DNA of 28,463 nt from an uncultured Clostridia bacterium (GTDB taxonomy: Bacteria > Bacillota > Clostridia > Christensenellales > Borkfalkiaceae), in contig CAJGCK010000008.1 in NCBI GenBank assembly GCA_904501795.1, positions 1-28,463 of the forward strand, read 5' to 3'. A model generated the notes under the pieces. It was not told the DNA's origin and searched no databases. It worked only from the letters and a program-made list of their open reading frames with translations. The first letter of the stretch is position 1; the number at the start of each line of letters is the position of its first letter. Below are positions 7,679-15,867 of the stretch, piece after piece. The position numbers and the translations under genes are program-made.

Positions 7679-8130
7679 TATTCTTCTCCTTTTTGCTGTA
7701 AAATTTTTTGTAGAATTATATTGCACGCATCTTCTATTTGATGCGACGTTTTTATATATACCTTCAAATCTTGACCGTAAGGGTCTAAAACATCCGCCCC
7801 TTTTGTTATCTCCGAAATAGAGAGCACGTTAGAATATCCCGATAGCGTGGTTTTATGCCTTTCGGTCATACATATCACTAAGTCGCTTTTTTCTAACATA
7901 GACCTTGTTAACTGAGTTGAACGGAAAGAATACGCATTAAGCCCCAACGCCTTTAACGCCTTTCGTGAATTAACGCTTATTTTTTGCCCGTTTTCCGTGC
8001 TTATTCCCGCGCTTTTAACTTGAATATCAGTTATCCCCGCAAGTTTTAGTTTGTTTTTTAATATTATTTCCGCCATGGGACTTCTGCACGTGTTCCCCGT
8101 GCATACGAATAATATTTTGGTTTTTTTCAT
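7678..8130 (-). CDS. ywlE: Low-molecular-weight phosphatase, YwlE-type protein arginine phosphatase
   Basis: A 150-residue LMW-PTP family protein. The P-loop CTGNTCRS (residues 10-17) supplies the nucleophilic Cys10 and Arg16, and DPYG carries the general-acid Asp. The residue four after the cysteine is Thr, not the Ile of tyrosine-specific relatives (CLGNICRS). In Bacillus YwlE this Thr gives selectivity for phosphoarginine, so this is probably the eraser that opposes McsB, whose gene lies 1.7 kb downstream on the same strand. I chose ATG 8130, which gives the family's usual N-terminus, over a GTG at 8142 that overlaps sua5. Spacing to sua5 is 4 nt. Confidence 0.88.
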   Translation of the reverse strand: MKKTKILFVCTGNTCRSPMAEIILKNKLKLAGITDIQVKSAGISTENGQKISVNSRKALKALGLNAYSFRSTQLTRSMLEKSDLVICMTERHKTTLSGYSNVLSISEITKGADVLDPYGQDLKVYIKTSHQIEDACNIILQKILQQKGEE

Positions 8131-8134
8131 CTTT

Positions 8135-9124
8135 TTACCCACACGATTTAGTTAACCTGTTCATTATACCCATGTTTACGCCCTTTTCGTCGGGCATGGA
8201 TATGGCGATTATTACGTCCGCTTTTTTTTCGCCTTCAAGAAGTTTGTCGTATAAGTTAAAGGCGATTTCTTCTTCCGTGTCACCTAAGTTTAATACGTTA
8301 AACGCGCCAAACTCTTTTGCAACGGCGTTTGAACACATTACGTACGCTTTTTTCCCCGTCTCTTCACTCTCTAAATAAAACTTTTTCGCTTGGTCGATTT
8401 GCGATACAGAGAACAGTTTAGTCTCACATCTTGGTTTATAATGCGAATATTTAACCCCTGGTGATCTTACCTTATCGGTTTCTTTATGCTCGGCAATTTC
8501 ACAACCGCCGACTACCGCCACTATCATCTCTTGCGTTACCAACCCTGCGCGAAGTATTCTGGGTATTTCCCCCGTCACGTCGAGCACCGTGCTTTCTATT
8601 CCGCCCGAACATTTACCGCCGTCCAAAATAAGCGGAATTTTCCCGTTTAAGTCTTGGTAGACGTGTTCGGCTTTTACGGGAGAAGTGTGTTTTGAAAGGT
8701 TGGCGCTTGGCGCAACGATAGGCAAATTCACACTCTCTAAAAACCGCTGACAACCTTCATGCGACGGCATTCTTATTGCAAGCGTATCTCCACCGCAAGT
8801 CGCTTCTTTAACTATAACTCCTTTCGACCTAAAAACTAACGTTAACGGGCCTGGCATAAACTTTTTCATCAAGTCGTAAACGTAGTCGTGCTCAATATAA
8901 ACCAAACTATTTAAGTCGTAACCGCTATGAACGTGACAAATAAGCGGGTTGTCCGACGGGCGACCTTTGACTTGGTAAATTTTTTTTACCGACTCCGCTG
9001 AAAATCCGTTCCCTGCGAGGCCGTATACCGTTTCGGTAGGCATTCCTATAACGCCGTTATCTAAGATAATACGCTTTGCTTTTTCTAAACTTTCGGGCGT
9101 TATTTTTTCTATTAGGGTCTGCAT
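8135..9124 (-). CDS. ywlC: L-threonylcarbamoyladenylate synthase, Sua5 type
   Basis: A 329-residue two-domain enzyme. It condenses threonine, bicarbonate and ATP to threonylcarbamoyl-AMP, the first step of t6A modification at position 37 of ANN-decoding tRNAs. The N-terminal YrdC domain has MPTETVYGL (28-36), KGRPSDNP (53-60), PGPLT and APSANLS. The conserved linker SPGVKYSHYKP is followed by the Sua5 domain (about 235-329), which separates this longer form from the short TsaC form. The ATG is one base from the dnaB stop, and the phosphatase gene follows 4 nt after the stop. Confidence 0.95.
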   Translation of the reverse strand: MQTLIEKITPESLEKAKRIILDNGVIGMPTETVYGLAGNGFSAESVKKIYQVKGRPSDNPLICHVHSGYDLNSLVYIEHDYVYDLMKKFMPGPLTLVFRSKGVIVKEATCGGDTLAIRMPSHEGCQRFLESVNLPIVAPSANLSKHTSPVKAEHVYQDLNGKIPLILDGGKCSGGIESTVLDVTGEIPRILRAGLVTQEMIVAVVGGCEIAEHKETDKVRSPGVKYSHYKPRCETKLFSVSQIDQAKKFYLESEETGKKAYVMCSNAVAKEFGAFNVLNLGDTEEEIAFNLYDKLLEGEKKADVIIAISMPDEKGVNMGIMNRLTKSCG

Positions 9125-9125
9125 A

Positions 9126-10592
9126 CTAAAAAATCTCGTCGTCTATTGAACTAACGGGTTGCGGTTCCGTCTCTTTCTCTCTTTCGGGAAGCGCTTCGTA
9201 ACCGCTGTTTATTTTATTAGAATTTTCTCCGTCCAAACTATCTTCGGGCTCTCCGCTCTCAGTAAGGTTTAAGAACTTAGTGCATTCGCCCTTGAAGTAT
9301 AGTTTAACCACGCCTTGCGAACCGTTTCTATGCTTTTCAACGATGATTTCGGCAACGTTGGGTTGAACCGTTCCTTCGGCAAGTTCCTTTTCCGTTGCCG
9401 ATTTGTCAGGACGGTGAATAAATATAACTATATCTGCGTCTTGTTCGATTGCACCCGATTCACGCAGGTCTGAAAGTTGCGGTCTACCCTTACGCGATTC
9501 TACCGCACGAGATAATTGTGAAAGGGCTAACACGGGCACGTTTATTTCTTTTGCAAGAATTTTTAAGTATCTTGAAATTTCCGAAATCTCTTGTTGACGG
9601 TTATCGCTCTTTTTGTTTTCTGCCGTCATTAATTGAATATAGTCTATCATAACGAAGTCTAAGCCGTTCTTTCTCTTTAACCTTCTGCACTTAGACAAAA
9701 CTTCTTGCGGAGTAATTAACGAAGAATCGTCGATAAATATTTTGGTGTTCGATAGCATTTCTCTTGCTTTTGCAATTTTTAGCCACTCCGTTCTATTCAT
9801 TTGACCACGAAGTGCGTTAGACATAGAAACGCCTGCAACCGAACATAACATTCTTTGAACTAATTGCTCTTTGCTCATTTCTAGTGAGAATACCGCACAC
9901 GAATAGCCTTGTAAAGCAAGACTTTCTACAACGTTCATCGCAAGCGAAGTTTTACCAACGCCAGGACGGGCTGCAAGTATCATAAGGTCGCTATTATGTA
10001 AGCCGTTAAGCAAGTTGTCAAGCCCTTTGAAGTTGGTCTTTATTCCCCTATAACTGCTCTTATCCTTACTAAGTTCGTCGAACTTGTTCATTACTACGGG
10101 AATAACGTTGCCGATTTTTTCCATTGAACTCGTATCGGCGGTGTTGGAGATATCAAAAATTTTCTTTTCGGCAAAAGCAAGCGACTTAGACTTATCGGTA
10201 CTTTGCCTACATTCCGTAATTATTTCGGAAGAGCCTTTGATTAGGTTGCGCAACAAACTATCTCGCGTAACTATATCAAGATAACGCGAATAGTTCGCAG
10301 ACGACGGCATAACGTCGGTTAGCGTTGCTATGTATTCTATTCCGCCCGCTTGCTCTAACTCACCCTTCTTTTCAAGTAGGTCTGTTAGCGTAACCAAGTC
10401 TACCGGCTGATTAGCCTTTATTATTTCGGTCATCGCTGAAAAAATGTATTTATGCGTTTCGGCATAAAAATCGTCTTCTTTCAAATACGCCGAGATTTCT
10501 ACCTGAATTTTAGGGTCGATAAGCAAGCAACCGAGCAACGATTGTTCGGCTTCTAAACTGTGTGGCATATCGCCCAATTGTTTCTTCTTCAT
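9126..10592 (-). CDS. dnaB: Replicative DNA helicase DnaB
   Basis: A 488-residue hexameric helicase that unwinds the replication fork (called DnaC in Bacillus). The N-terminal DnaG-binding helical domain begins with MPHSLEAEQSLLGCLL and runs to about residue 150. The RecA-like domain has Walker A ARPGVGKTS (about 209-217), Walker B with VMIDYIQLM, and the DNA-loop/arginine-finger block SDLRESGAIEQDAD. A tail ending DDEIF is usual for Firmicutes. There is no sign of an intein. It starts 12 nt after the pepF stop with CCTCC complementing a good Shine-Dalgarno. Its likely loader partner, a DnaC/DnaI ATPase, is not in this window, but a related fusion is found at 17825-19513. Confidence 0.97.
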   Translation of the reverse strand: MKKKQLGDMPHSLEAEQSLLGCLLIDPKIQVEISAYLKEDDFYAETHKYIFSAMTEIIKANQPVDLVTLTDLLEKKGELEQAGGIEYIATLTDVMPSSANYSRYLDIVTRDSLLRNLIKGSSEIITECRQSTDKSKSLAFAEKKIFDISNTADTSSMEKIGNVIPVVMNKFDELSKDKSSYRGIKTNFKGLDNLLNGLHNSDLMILAARPGVGKTSLAMNVVESLALQGYSCAVFSLEMSKEQLVQRMLCSVAGVSMSNALRGQMNRTEWLKIAKAREMLSNTKIFIDDSSLITPQEVLSKCRRLKRKNGLDFVMIDYIQLMTAENKKSDNRQQEISEISRYLKILAKEINVPVLALSQLSRAVESRKGRPQLSDLRESGAIEQDADIVIFIHRPDKSATEKELAEGTVQPNVAEIIVEKHRNGSQGVVKLYFKGECTKFLNLTESGEPEDSLDGENSNKINSGYEALPEREKETEPQPVSSIDDEIF

Positions 10593-10604
10593 TCTCTTTC
10601 CTCC

Positions 10605-12359
10605 TTAGTCTATACTCTCGTATTTTTTGAGAGTATCTTCAAATACCTTTAACGCTTGTTCAAACGGCTTTTTAGTAGTAAGGTCTACGCCCGCTATTTT
10701 TAAAAGTTCTACCGGCCCGTTCGACCCACCCGAAGACAAGAACGCAAAATAATCGTCTACCGCCTTTTGCCCTTCAGTCTTTATTCTGTTTACTATCGCT
10801 AACGCACTGATTATTCCCGTTGCGTATTTGTAAACGTAAAACGCGCGATAAAAATGCGGTATTCTTGCCCATTCGTATTTAATATAATCGTCACTCTCTA
10901 TCGCGTTGCCGTAATACTCTTTGTTAATCTCTGCGTACTTTTTACACATTCCGTCTTTCGTTAACGGGTTGCCTTTTTCTATCTCGCCGTGTGAATACGC
11001 TTCAAATTCGGCAAACTGAGTTTGCCTAAACAACGTGGTTCGTATCATTTCTAAAAGATAGGTTAGCAAATATTTTTTTAAACCCTTGTCTTGTTCTTTC
11101 TCTAACAAGTGGTAAATTAACAACACTTCGTTAACCGTGCTTGCAACTTCTGCCACGAAAATGCGGTAGTCCGCTTTTGCGTACGGTTGATTTTTAGACG
11201 AAAAATAAGAGTGCATTGCGTGACCTAACTCGTGCGCTATCGTAAAAACGTCGTGTGTGGTCGGTTGATAGTTAAGCAAAACAAAGGGATGAGTATCGAA
11301 AACCGAAATGCTATAAGCACCGCTTCTTTTCCCTTTTTTTTCATAAACGTCTATCCAACGCTCGTCGTGTGCTTTACAAAGCAACTCGGCATACTCTTTA
11401 CCTAAAGGTGACAAACCTTCTTTTACTAGTTCGTAAGCCTTTTCATAATCAAGTGATAAACCTGGATTTTCGGTTATAGGCGCGTACATATCGTACATAT
11501 ACATTTTGTCTAGTTTAAGCGCCTTTTTCTTTTCGTTTATATATTCGTGTAAAACGGGCAACGCTTGGTGAACGGAAGATATAAGATTGTGATAAACTAT
11601 CTCGGGTACGTCTTCTTTTTTAAGCGCGCAAGATAACGAACTTTCGTATTTTTTTACCTTCGATAAGAAAACGTCTTTCTTAACGCTACCACTATAAGTT
11701 GCCGATATAACGTTAATTAATGAAAGATAAGTTCTATAATAACTTTTATACGCCTTTTCTCTCAATTTCCTATCCGTTCCGTGCAATAAAACACTGTAAA
11801 CGCCGTGACTTAACGGTATGCTTTTCCCTTCGTGTTTTATCTTTTTAAGCGGTAGGTCGGCGTTGTCTATCTTAGTAAATATCTCTCTAAACGACGACAA
11901 TGCGTTTCCGCTCTCCGCAAGAAGTTTTTCTTCGTTTTCGCTTAAAACGTGCTCCTTTTCGTTCTTTAAGCACTTTAACGTGTAATCGTATTCTTTAAGC
12001 GCGGGCGAATTGATATAAGAGTTCAATTTTTTTTCGCTTAACGCGGTTAATTCGGGTGTGATAAAAGATACTTGAGAAGAAAAATCAACGGCGAGCGCAG
12101 TAATTTTAGAAACCAACCCGTCGTAAACGCTATCCGTAGTATCGGTATCGTGTAACATAGTCGCATAAACACTCAACTTTTCTATTTTACGCTCTATCTT
12201 TTCAATAGCCTTCATACACGATAAAAATCCTTCTTCGGTATTTAGCGTGTTTTTATAACGAGAAAAGTCGGTCTCGCTTAAAACGGATGCGTATTCTTTT
12301 TCCCAACTCTCGATACTTGGATAAATATCTTCAGTTGCCCAAATATACTTTTTTGTCAC
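10605..12359 (-). CDS. pepF: Oligoendopeptidase F (M3 metallopeptidase)
   Basis: A 584-residue zinc peptidase that should cut short peptides in the cytoplasm. The zinc motif HELGH is at 376-380, and the third ligand is Glu404 in VAEVASTVNE. The N-terminal helical domain (about 1-190) and M3 catalytic domain (about 200-580) are both complete, and no signal peptide is seen. It lies between the PFL gene (17 nt upstream) and dnaB. A role in recycling peptides released by Clp proteases is possible but is only inferred from context. Confidence 0.95.
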   Translation of the reverse strand: MTKKYIWATEDIYPSIESWEKEYASVLSETDFSRYKNTLNTEEGFLSCMKAIEKIERKIEKLSVYATMLHDTDTTDSVYDGLVSKITALAVDFSSQVSFITPELTALSEKKLNSYINSPALKEYDYTLKCLKNEKEHVLSENEEKLLAESGNALSSFREIFTKIDNADLPLKKIKHEGKSIPLSHGVYSVLLHGTDRKLREKAYKSYYRTYLSLINVISATYSGSVKKDVFLSKVKKYESSLSCALKKEDVPEIVYHNLISSVHQALPVLHEYINEKKKALKLDKMYMYDMYAPITENPGLSLDYEKAYELVKEGLSPLGKEYAELLCKAHDERWIDVYEKKGKRSGAYSISVFDTHPFVLLNYQPTTHDVFTIAHELGHAMHSYFSSKNQPYAKADYRIFVAEVASTVNEVLLIYHLLEKEQDKGLKKYLLTYLLEMIRTTLFRQTQFAEFEAYSHGEIEKGNPLTKDGMCKKYAEINKEYYGNAIESDDYIKYEWARIPHFYRAFYVYKYATGIISALAIVNRIKTEGQKAVDDYFAFLSSGGSNGPVELLKIAGVDLTTKKPFEQALKVFEDTLKKYESID

Positions 12360-12376
12360 TTTTTTATTTCCTTTTA

Positions 12377-13732
12377 TTAGTTTTTATTACTGTGAATAGG
12401 TGCAGGCATTCTTCCACCACGGTTGATAAAGTCACTGCAACCATAAGGACTAACCGCCATAATTGGCGCGTTGCCGAGTAACCCGCCGAATTCTACGTTT
12501 TCACCCACCGTTTTGCCGGGAACGGGTATTACCCTAACCGCAGTGGTTTTATTATTTATCATTCCTATTGCCATTTCGTCTGCAATCATTCCACTAATAG
12601 TTGAAGCAGGCGTGTCCCCTGGTATTGCAACCATATCTATACCAACGCTACAAACCGCCGTCATCGCTTCAAGTTTGCTTAAAGATATTGCTCCGCTCTT
12701 TGCGGCGTTTATCATACCGATATCTTCACTAACGGGTATAAACGCGCCCGACAAACCGCCAACGTGACCACTTGCCATAACGCCACCTTTCTTAACCGCG
12801 TCGTTAAGCATTGCTAAAACTGCGGTAGTTCCGTGTGCGCCGACACTATCAAGCCCCACTTCTTCTAAAATATGCGCAACGCTATCACCCATAACGGGGG
12901 TGGGCGCAAGAGATAAGTCTACGATACCAAATTCCGCACAAAGTCTTTTCGACGCTTCTTTTGCGATTAGTTGACCCGCCCTTGTTATTTTGAAAGCCGT
13001 TTTCTTTATCGTTTCAGCAACTTCGTCTAAGCGCTGACCTTTAACGTGCTTTAACGCGTGGTGAACTACGCCTGGACCGGAAACGCCAACGTTTATTACC
13101 GTTTCTCCCTCGCCTACGCCGTGAAATGCGCCCGCCATAAACGGATTGTCTTCAACGGCGTTGCAAAATACAACGAGTTTAGCACAGCCCAAACCATCTT
13201 TATCTCTAGTAATTTGTGCCGTTTTAACTATAGTTTCGCCCATTAATTTAACGGCGTCCATATTAATTCCCGATTTTGAAGTGCCCACGTTTACCGAAGA
13301 ACACATACGCTCGGTAACCGACAATGCTTCTGGAATACTTTCTATAAAACTGCGTTCGAAAGACGTCATCCCTTTATGTACTAAAGCGGAATATCCACCC
13401 AAAAAGTCAACGCCTATTTCCTTTGCAGCGCGGTCTAACGCTTTTGCTAAAACCACTTCTTCGCCAGGGAAAGATGCCGTTAGCATACTTGCCGGAGTAA
13501 TAGACACGCGCTTGTTGATTATAGGAATTCCGTATTCTTCACTGAGTTCGTTTGCAACCGCAACTATGTTTTGGGCTTTTTTACAAATTTTATCGTAACA
13601 TAAAGTAGCCGTTTCGCTCGCGCTATTTCTAATGCACGACAATAGCGAGATGCCCATGGTTATCGTTCTAACGTCGAAATGTTCCTTTTCGACCATGTTT
13701 ATAGTTTCTAAAATCTCTTTTCTATTTAGCAT
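12377..13732 (-). CDS. PFL family protein (UPF0210/DUF711)
   Basis: A 451-residue protein of the widespread UPF0210 family, named for similarity to pyruvate formate-lyase. It has the family's N-terminal MxxRKEILETIxMVEKEHFDVRTITMGISL pattern and many Gly-rich blocks, such as a GGVMASGHVGG stretch and the C-terminal GGRMPAPIHS. Its biochemical activity is not established, and I see no glycyl-radical motif that would support a lyase. It lies 8 nt after the ACT-domain gene. That pair is conserved in many Firmicutes, which suggests the small ACT protein senses a ligand for this enzyme. Confidence 0.92.
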   Translation of the reverse strand: MLNRKEILETINMVEKEHFDVRTITMGISLLSCIRNSASETATLCYDKICKKAQNIVAVANELSEEYGIPIINKRVSITPASMLTASFPGEEVVLAKALDRAAKEIGVDFLGGYSALVHKGMTSFERSFIESIPEALSVTERMCSSVNVGTSKSGINMDAVKLMGETIVKTAQITRDKDGLGCAKLVVFCNAVEDNPFMAGAFHGVGEGETVINVGVSGPGVVHHALKHVKGQRLDEVAETIKKTAFKITRAGQLIAKEASKRLCAEFGIVDLSLAPTPVMGDSVAHILEEVGLDSVGAHGTTAVLAMLNDAVKKGGVMASGHVGGLSGAFIPVSEDIGMINAAKSGAISLSKLEAMTAVCSVGIDMVAIPGDTPASTISGMIADEMAIGMINNKTTAVRVIPVPGKTVGENVEFGGLLGNAPIMAVSPYGCSDFINRGGRMPAPIHSNKN

Positions 13733-13740
13733 GTTTCACC

Positions 13741-14010
13741 TTATATCTTGTGCATTACGTTAAATACGTCTTCGTGTTGAACGTGGATAGACACGCCTAT
13801 TTTCTCGCCTAAAATCGATAGTTCTTGCTTTATCTCTTTTAAATTTAAAGTTGCGTCCGAAAGGTCGCACAACATTAACATGGTAAAGTTGCCTTGTACT
13901 ATGGTTTGGCTAATATCTTCTATATTAACGTTTTTTTCTGCAAGCAAAGTAGATACTTTTGCTATTATTCCTGATTTGTCCTTTCCTATTACGGTTACAA
14001 TTGCTCTCAT
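13741..14010 (-). CDS. ACT domain protein (UPF0237)
   Basis: An 89-residue protein consisting of one ACT domain: MRAIVTVIGKDKSGIIAKVS forms the first strand and helix, and NVNIEDISQTI is typical of the second. ACT domains bind small ligands, often amino acids, and act as regulators. This UPF0237 type is usually encoded just before a UPF0210 gene, as here. The start is supported by AAAGGAG, 8 nt upstream. The ligand is unknown. Confidence 0.93.
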   Translation of the reverse strand: MRAIVTVIGKDKSGIIAKVSTLLAEKNVNIEDISQTIVQGNFTMLMLCDLSDATLNLKEIKQELSILGEKIGVSIHVQHEDVFNVMHKI

Positions 14011-14023
14011 TTTGTTTTCTCCT

Positions 14024-14533
14024 TTAAAGTATTTCGTAACTGATTAAAACGTTGCCTTGGGTTATGAACGTTACGTTTTGCCCTTTTTCAAACTTAGGAA
14101 ACTCTTTATCGTAAAAAACCAAGACCTTTCGTTCATAAAAATCTTTTTTGTATTTGTTATATTCCGAAAAAACTAACGCCTTAAAATCCACGCCGTCTTT
14201 TTCGTGCAAATTTTCGTCGTACCTTAAAAAACTTGCCGTTGTAGTTTCTTTTATTCCTTTCGCTAAATTAACTGAAACTTTATAATAATTTTTCACTCTT
14301 TTATAAGGCAACATTAAGTAAAAAAACGCGCCCGCAGTGAACACTCCCGTTAAAACGTGGTGCAAAGTTTTGACTAAGTTTATCGTTGGCGACGCGTACG
14401 GTAACTGTAAATACCACACGAAAAACACCACGCTAAGCACGACGTATATCGCAAGAGCCGAGTAAAATATAGCCAAATATTTGTTTTTTTTCTTTTTCAT
14501 TTTGTCGACGGTAAAGTTTTCAAAATATACCAT
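14024..14533 (-). CDS. Hypothetical membrane protein, two helices
   Basis: A 169-residue protein of unknown function. After a Lys-rich N-terminus (KMKKKKNK) come two hydrophobic segments at about 19-42 and 58-77, then a roughly 90-residue C-terminal domain with alternating basic and aromatic residues and a final beta-rich VTFITQGNVLISYEIL. The positive-inside rule places both ends in the cytoplasm. AAGGAG precedes the ATG. It follows another two-helix protein by 14 nt and is followed by the ACT gene, all in the same operon. Both may relate to the signal peptidase encoded upstream, but only proximity supports this. Confidence 0.75.
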   Translation of the reverse strand: MVYFENFTVDKMKKKKNKYLAIFYSALAIYVVLSVVFFVWYLQLPYASPTINLVKTLHHVLTGVFTAGAFFYLMLPYKRVKNYYKVSVNLAKGIKETTTASFLRYDENLHEKDGVDFKALVFSEYNKYKKDFYERKVLVFYDKEFPKFEKGQNVTFITQGNVLISYEIL

Positions 14534-14547
14534 TTTTATCTCCTTGC

Positions 14548-15060
14548 CTATCGGGTTTTATAGTCCGTTCTTATTTTTTTTAAGCCTTGTGGGGTTTTGT
14601 AATAAAGTTCGTATCTATCTAAATACTCCGCCATTATATAGTTGGGGTTTTGTTTTACGGTGTAATATTTAACGAGGCTTTCGCTTTGGATTTGAGACTT
14701 TTCTACCCTTTCTTCAGTAGGTAACGTATTTGAAACTTGTGTTGTTTCTTCTGCTTCTTGTTGATTGTTTATTATTTGCATTCCGCCTTGTTTTCTAATA
14801 GGCTTGTCCTTTTTTACTATTTTCCCTATCGATAGTATAACGGCGAATATGACCGAAGCAACTAAAAGTACGTAAAATATCACGGCGATTACGGGATTAA
14901 CGTCCATCGCACCGGTAAAATATAATACCGCGCCTATTAGTAATACCAACAAGGTAAACTGAAGAGACAAAAAAGTTACTACTTTATATATTGAACCGAA
15001 AATAAATTTTATAAATTTTCGTATCGTGCCGAAAATTAGTCTATTTTTTATTAGGATCAT
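14548..15060 (-). CDS. Hypothetical membrane protein, two helices and soluble tail
   Basis: A 170-residue protein of unknown function. Hydrophobic segments at about 30-50 and 55-79 give a membrane hairpin. A polar linker rich in Gln, Glu, Ser and Thr (about 90-130) leads to a conserved-looking C-terminal block, with NPNYIMAEYLDRYELYYK (about 137-154), likely a small beta fold. I chose ATG 15060; a GTG one codon earlier is equally possible. It lies 14 nt after the signal peptidase stop and is followed closely by another two-helix protein. No catalytic motif is recognised. Confidence 0.7.
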   Translation of the reverse strand: MILIKNRLIFGTIRKFIKFIFGSIYKVVTFLSLQFTLLVLLIGAVLYFTGAMDVNPVIAVIFYVLLVASVIFAVILSIGKIVKKDKPIRKQGGMQIINNQQEAEETTQVSNTLPTEERVEKSQIQSESLVKYYTVKQNPNYIMAEYLDRYELYYKTPQGLKKIRTDYKTR

Positions 15061-15074
15061 CACTTACCCCTTTT

Positions 15075-15689
15075 TTAAGAAAACAAACCTAAAATATTTT
15101 GCGGTAGATATATTATCTCCCTTATCACGTTCTTTACCGCAATCGACCAGTTTTCTACCACGCCGATAATTTCTTCCCTACTACAAGGTTTTCCGCTTGC
15201 TCTACTGTCTTTGCTGGCGTTGTGTTTTCGGTTGTCGCCCAAGTAAAAATATTCGCCCTTTTGCAAAGTATATTCTTCCCAGAACAGTTCTTCCGTTCCG
15301 CCGTAGTTGTTTGCGTAAGGCTCTTCTATTTTATTGCCGTTAACGTAAACGTAACCGCCATAAATATCAACAACGTCGCCTTCAACGGCGATAACACGCT
15401 TGATAATCCAGTCTTTTTCACCGTCTAATGCTATAATAACTATATCGCCACGCTTAGGTTCAATTAACTTGTTGGCAAAAAGCAAGTCACCGTTAGCGTT
15501 GTTTAACGTTCCACCGTAAAGAGTGGGCGACATCGACGACCCCACTACCTTAACGTTAAAGTATACGAAGTGACCAAGTAAAGTAAATATTAGCACTATC
15601 ACGGATACGATAAGCGCAAAAAGTACTAAACCCCTTTCAGTTTTCGTTTTATTAAGTTGTGTCTCTTTTAAATTTTCACGAACAACCAT
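15075..15689 (-). CDS. lepB: Signal peptidase I
   Basis: A type I signal peptidase of about 204 residues, anchored by one helix (about 22-44 of the longer form) with its catalytic domain outside the membrane, removing signal peptides from secreted proteins. The Ser/Lys dyad is visible: the Ser in GSSMSPTL (Ser54, longest form) and Lys99 in IIKRVIAVEGD. Box E is GDNRKHNASKDSR. Its size and single anchor match the Firmicutes SipS form. Start choice is open between ATG 15689 and a GTG at 15695 that overlaps the DUF951 stop (GTGA). It is likely needed for the lipoprotein-poor secretome generally, not for a local substrate. Confidence 0.94.
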   Translation of the reverse strand: MVVRENLKETQLNKTKTERGLVLFALIVSVIVLIFTLLGHFVYFNVKVVGSSMSPTLYGGTLNNANGDLLFANKLIEPKRGDIVIIALDGEKDWIIKRVIAVEGDVVDIYGGYVYVNGNKIEEPYANNYGGTEELFWEEYTLQKGEYFYLGDNRKHNASKDSRASGKPCSREEIIGVVENWSIAVKNVIREIIYLPQNILGLFS

Positions 15690-15691
15690 TG

Positions 15692-15865
15692 TCACTTTTC
15701 CGCTTTGATTATGCTTATTAGTTTATCCTTACTTAAAAAAACGCTTCGCCCACATTTGTCGCAAGTAATTTTAACGTCTGCGCCAAGTCTAGTAACCGTC
15801 CAAACCCGCTCTCCACAAGCATGCGGTTTTTTAGTGGTAATCTTATCACCTAAATTAAAATTCAT
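15692..15865 (-). CDS. DUF951 zinc-ribbon-like small protein
   Basis: A 57-residue cytoplasmic protein. It matches the DUF951 pattern: an N-terminal FNLGDKITTKKPHACG stretch, W-x-V-x-R-x-GADVKI, then CDKCGR. The cysteines CG and CxxC may bind zinc. The family is common in Firmicutes; its function is unknown, with nucleic-acid binding often suggested. I chose the ATG at 15865, which gives the usual family N-terminus; a GTG four codons earlier would overlap the upstream gene. It overlaps the end of signal peptidase's longest form. Confidence 0.87.
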   Translation of the reverse strand: MNFNLGDKITTKKPHACGERVWTVTRLGADVKITCDKCGRSVFLSKDKLISIIKAEK

Positions 15866-15867
15866 TT

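Noticed and set aside
7679..7726. A 16-residue N-terminal extension of RpiB
   Set aside because: It overlaps the phosphatase gene, while the internal ATG at 7678 has an ideal AAGGAG and gives the normal RpiB N-terminus.
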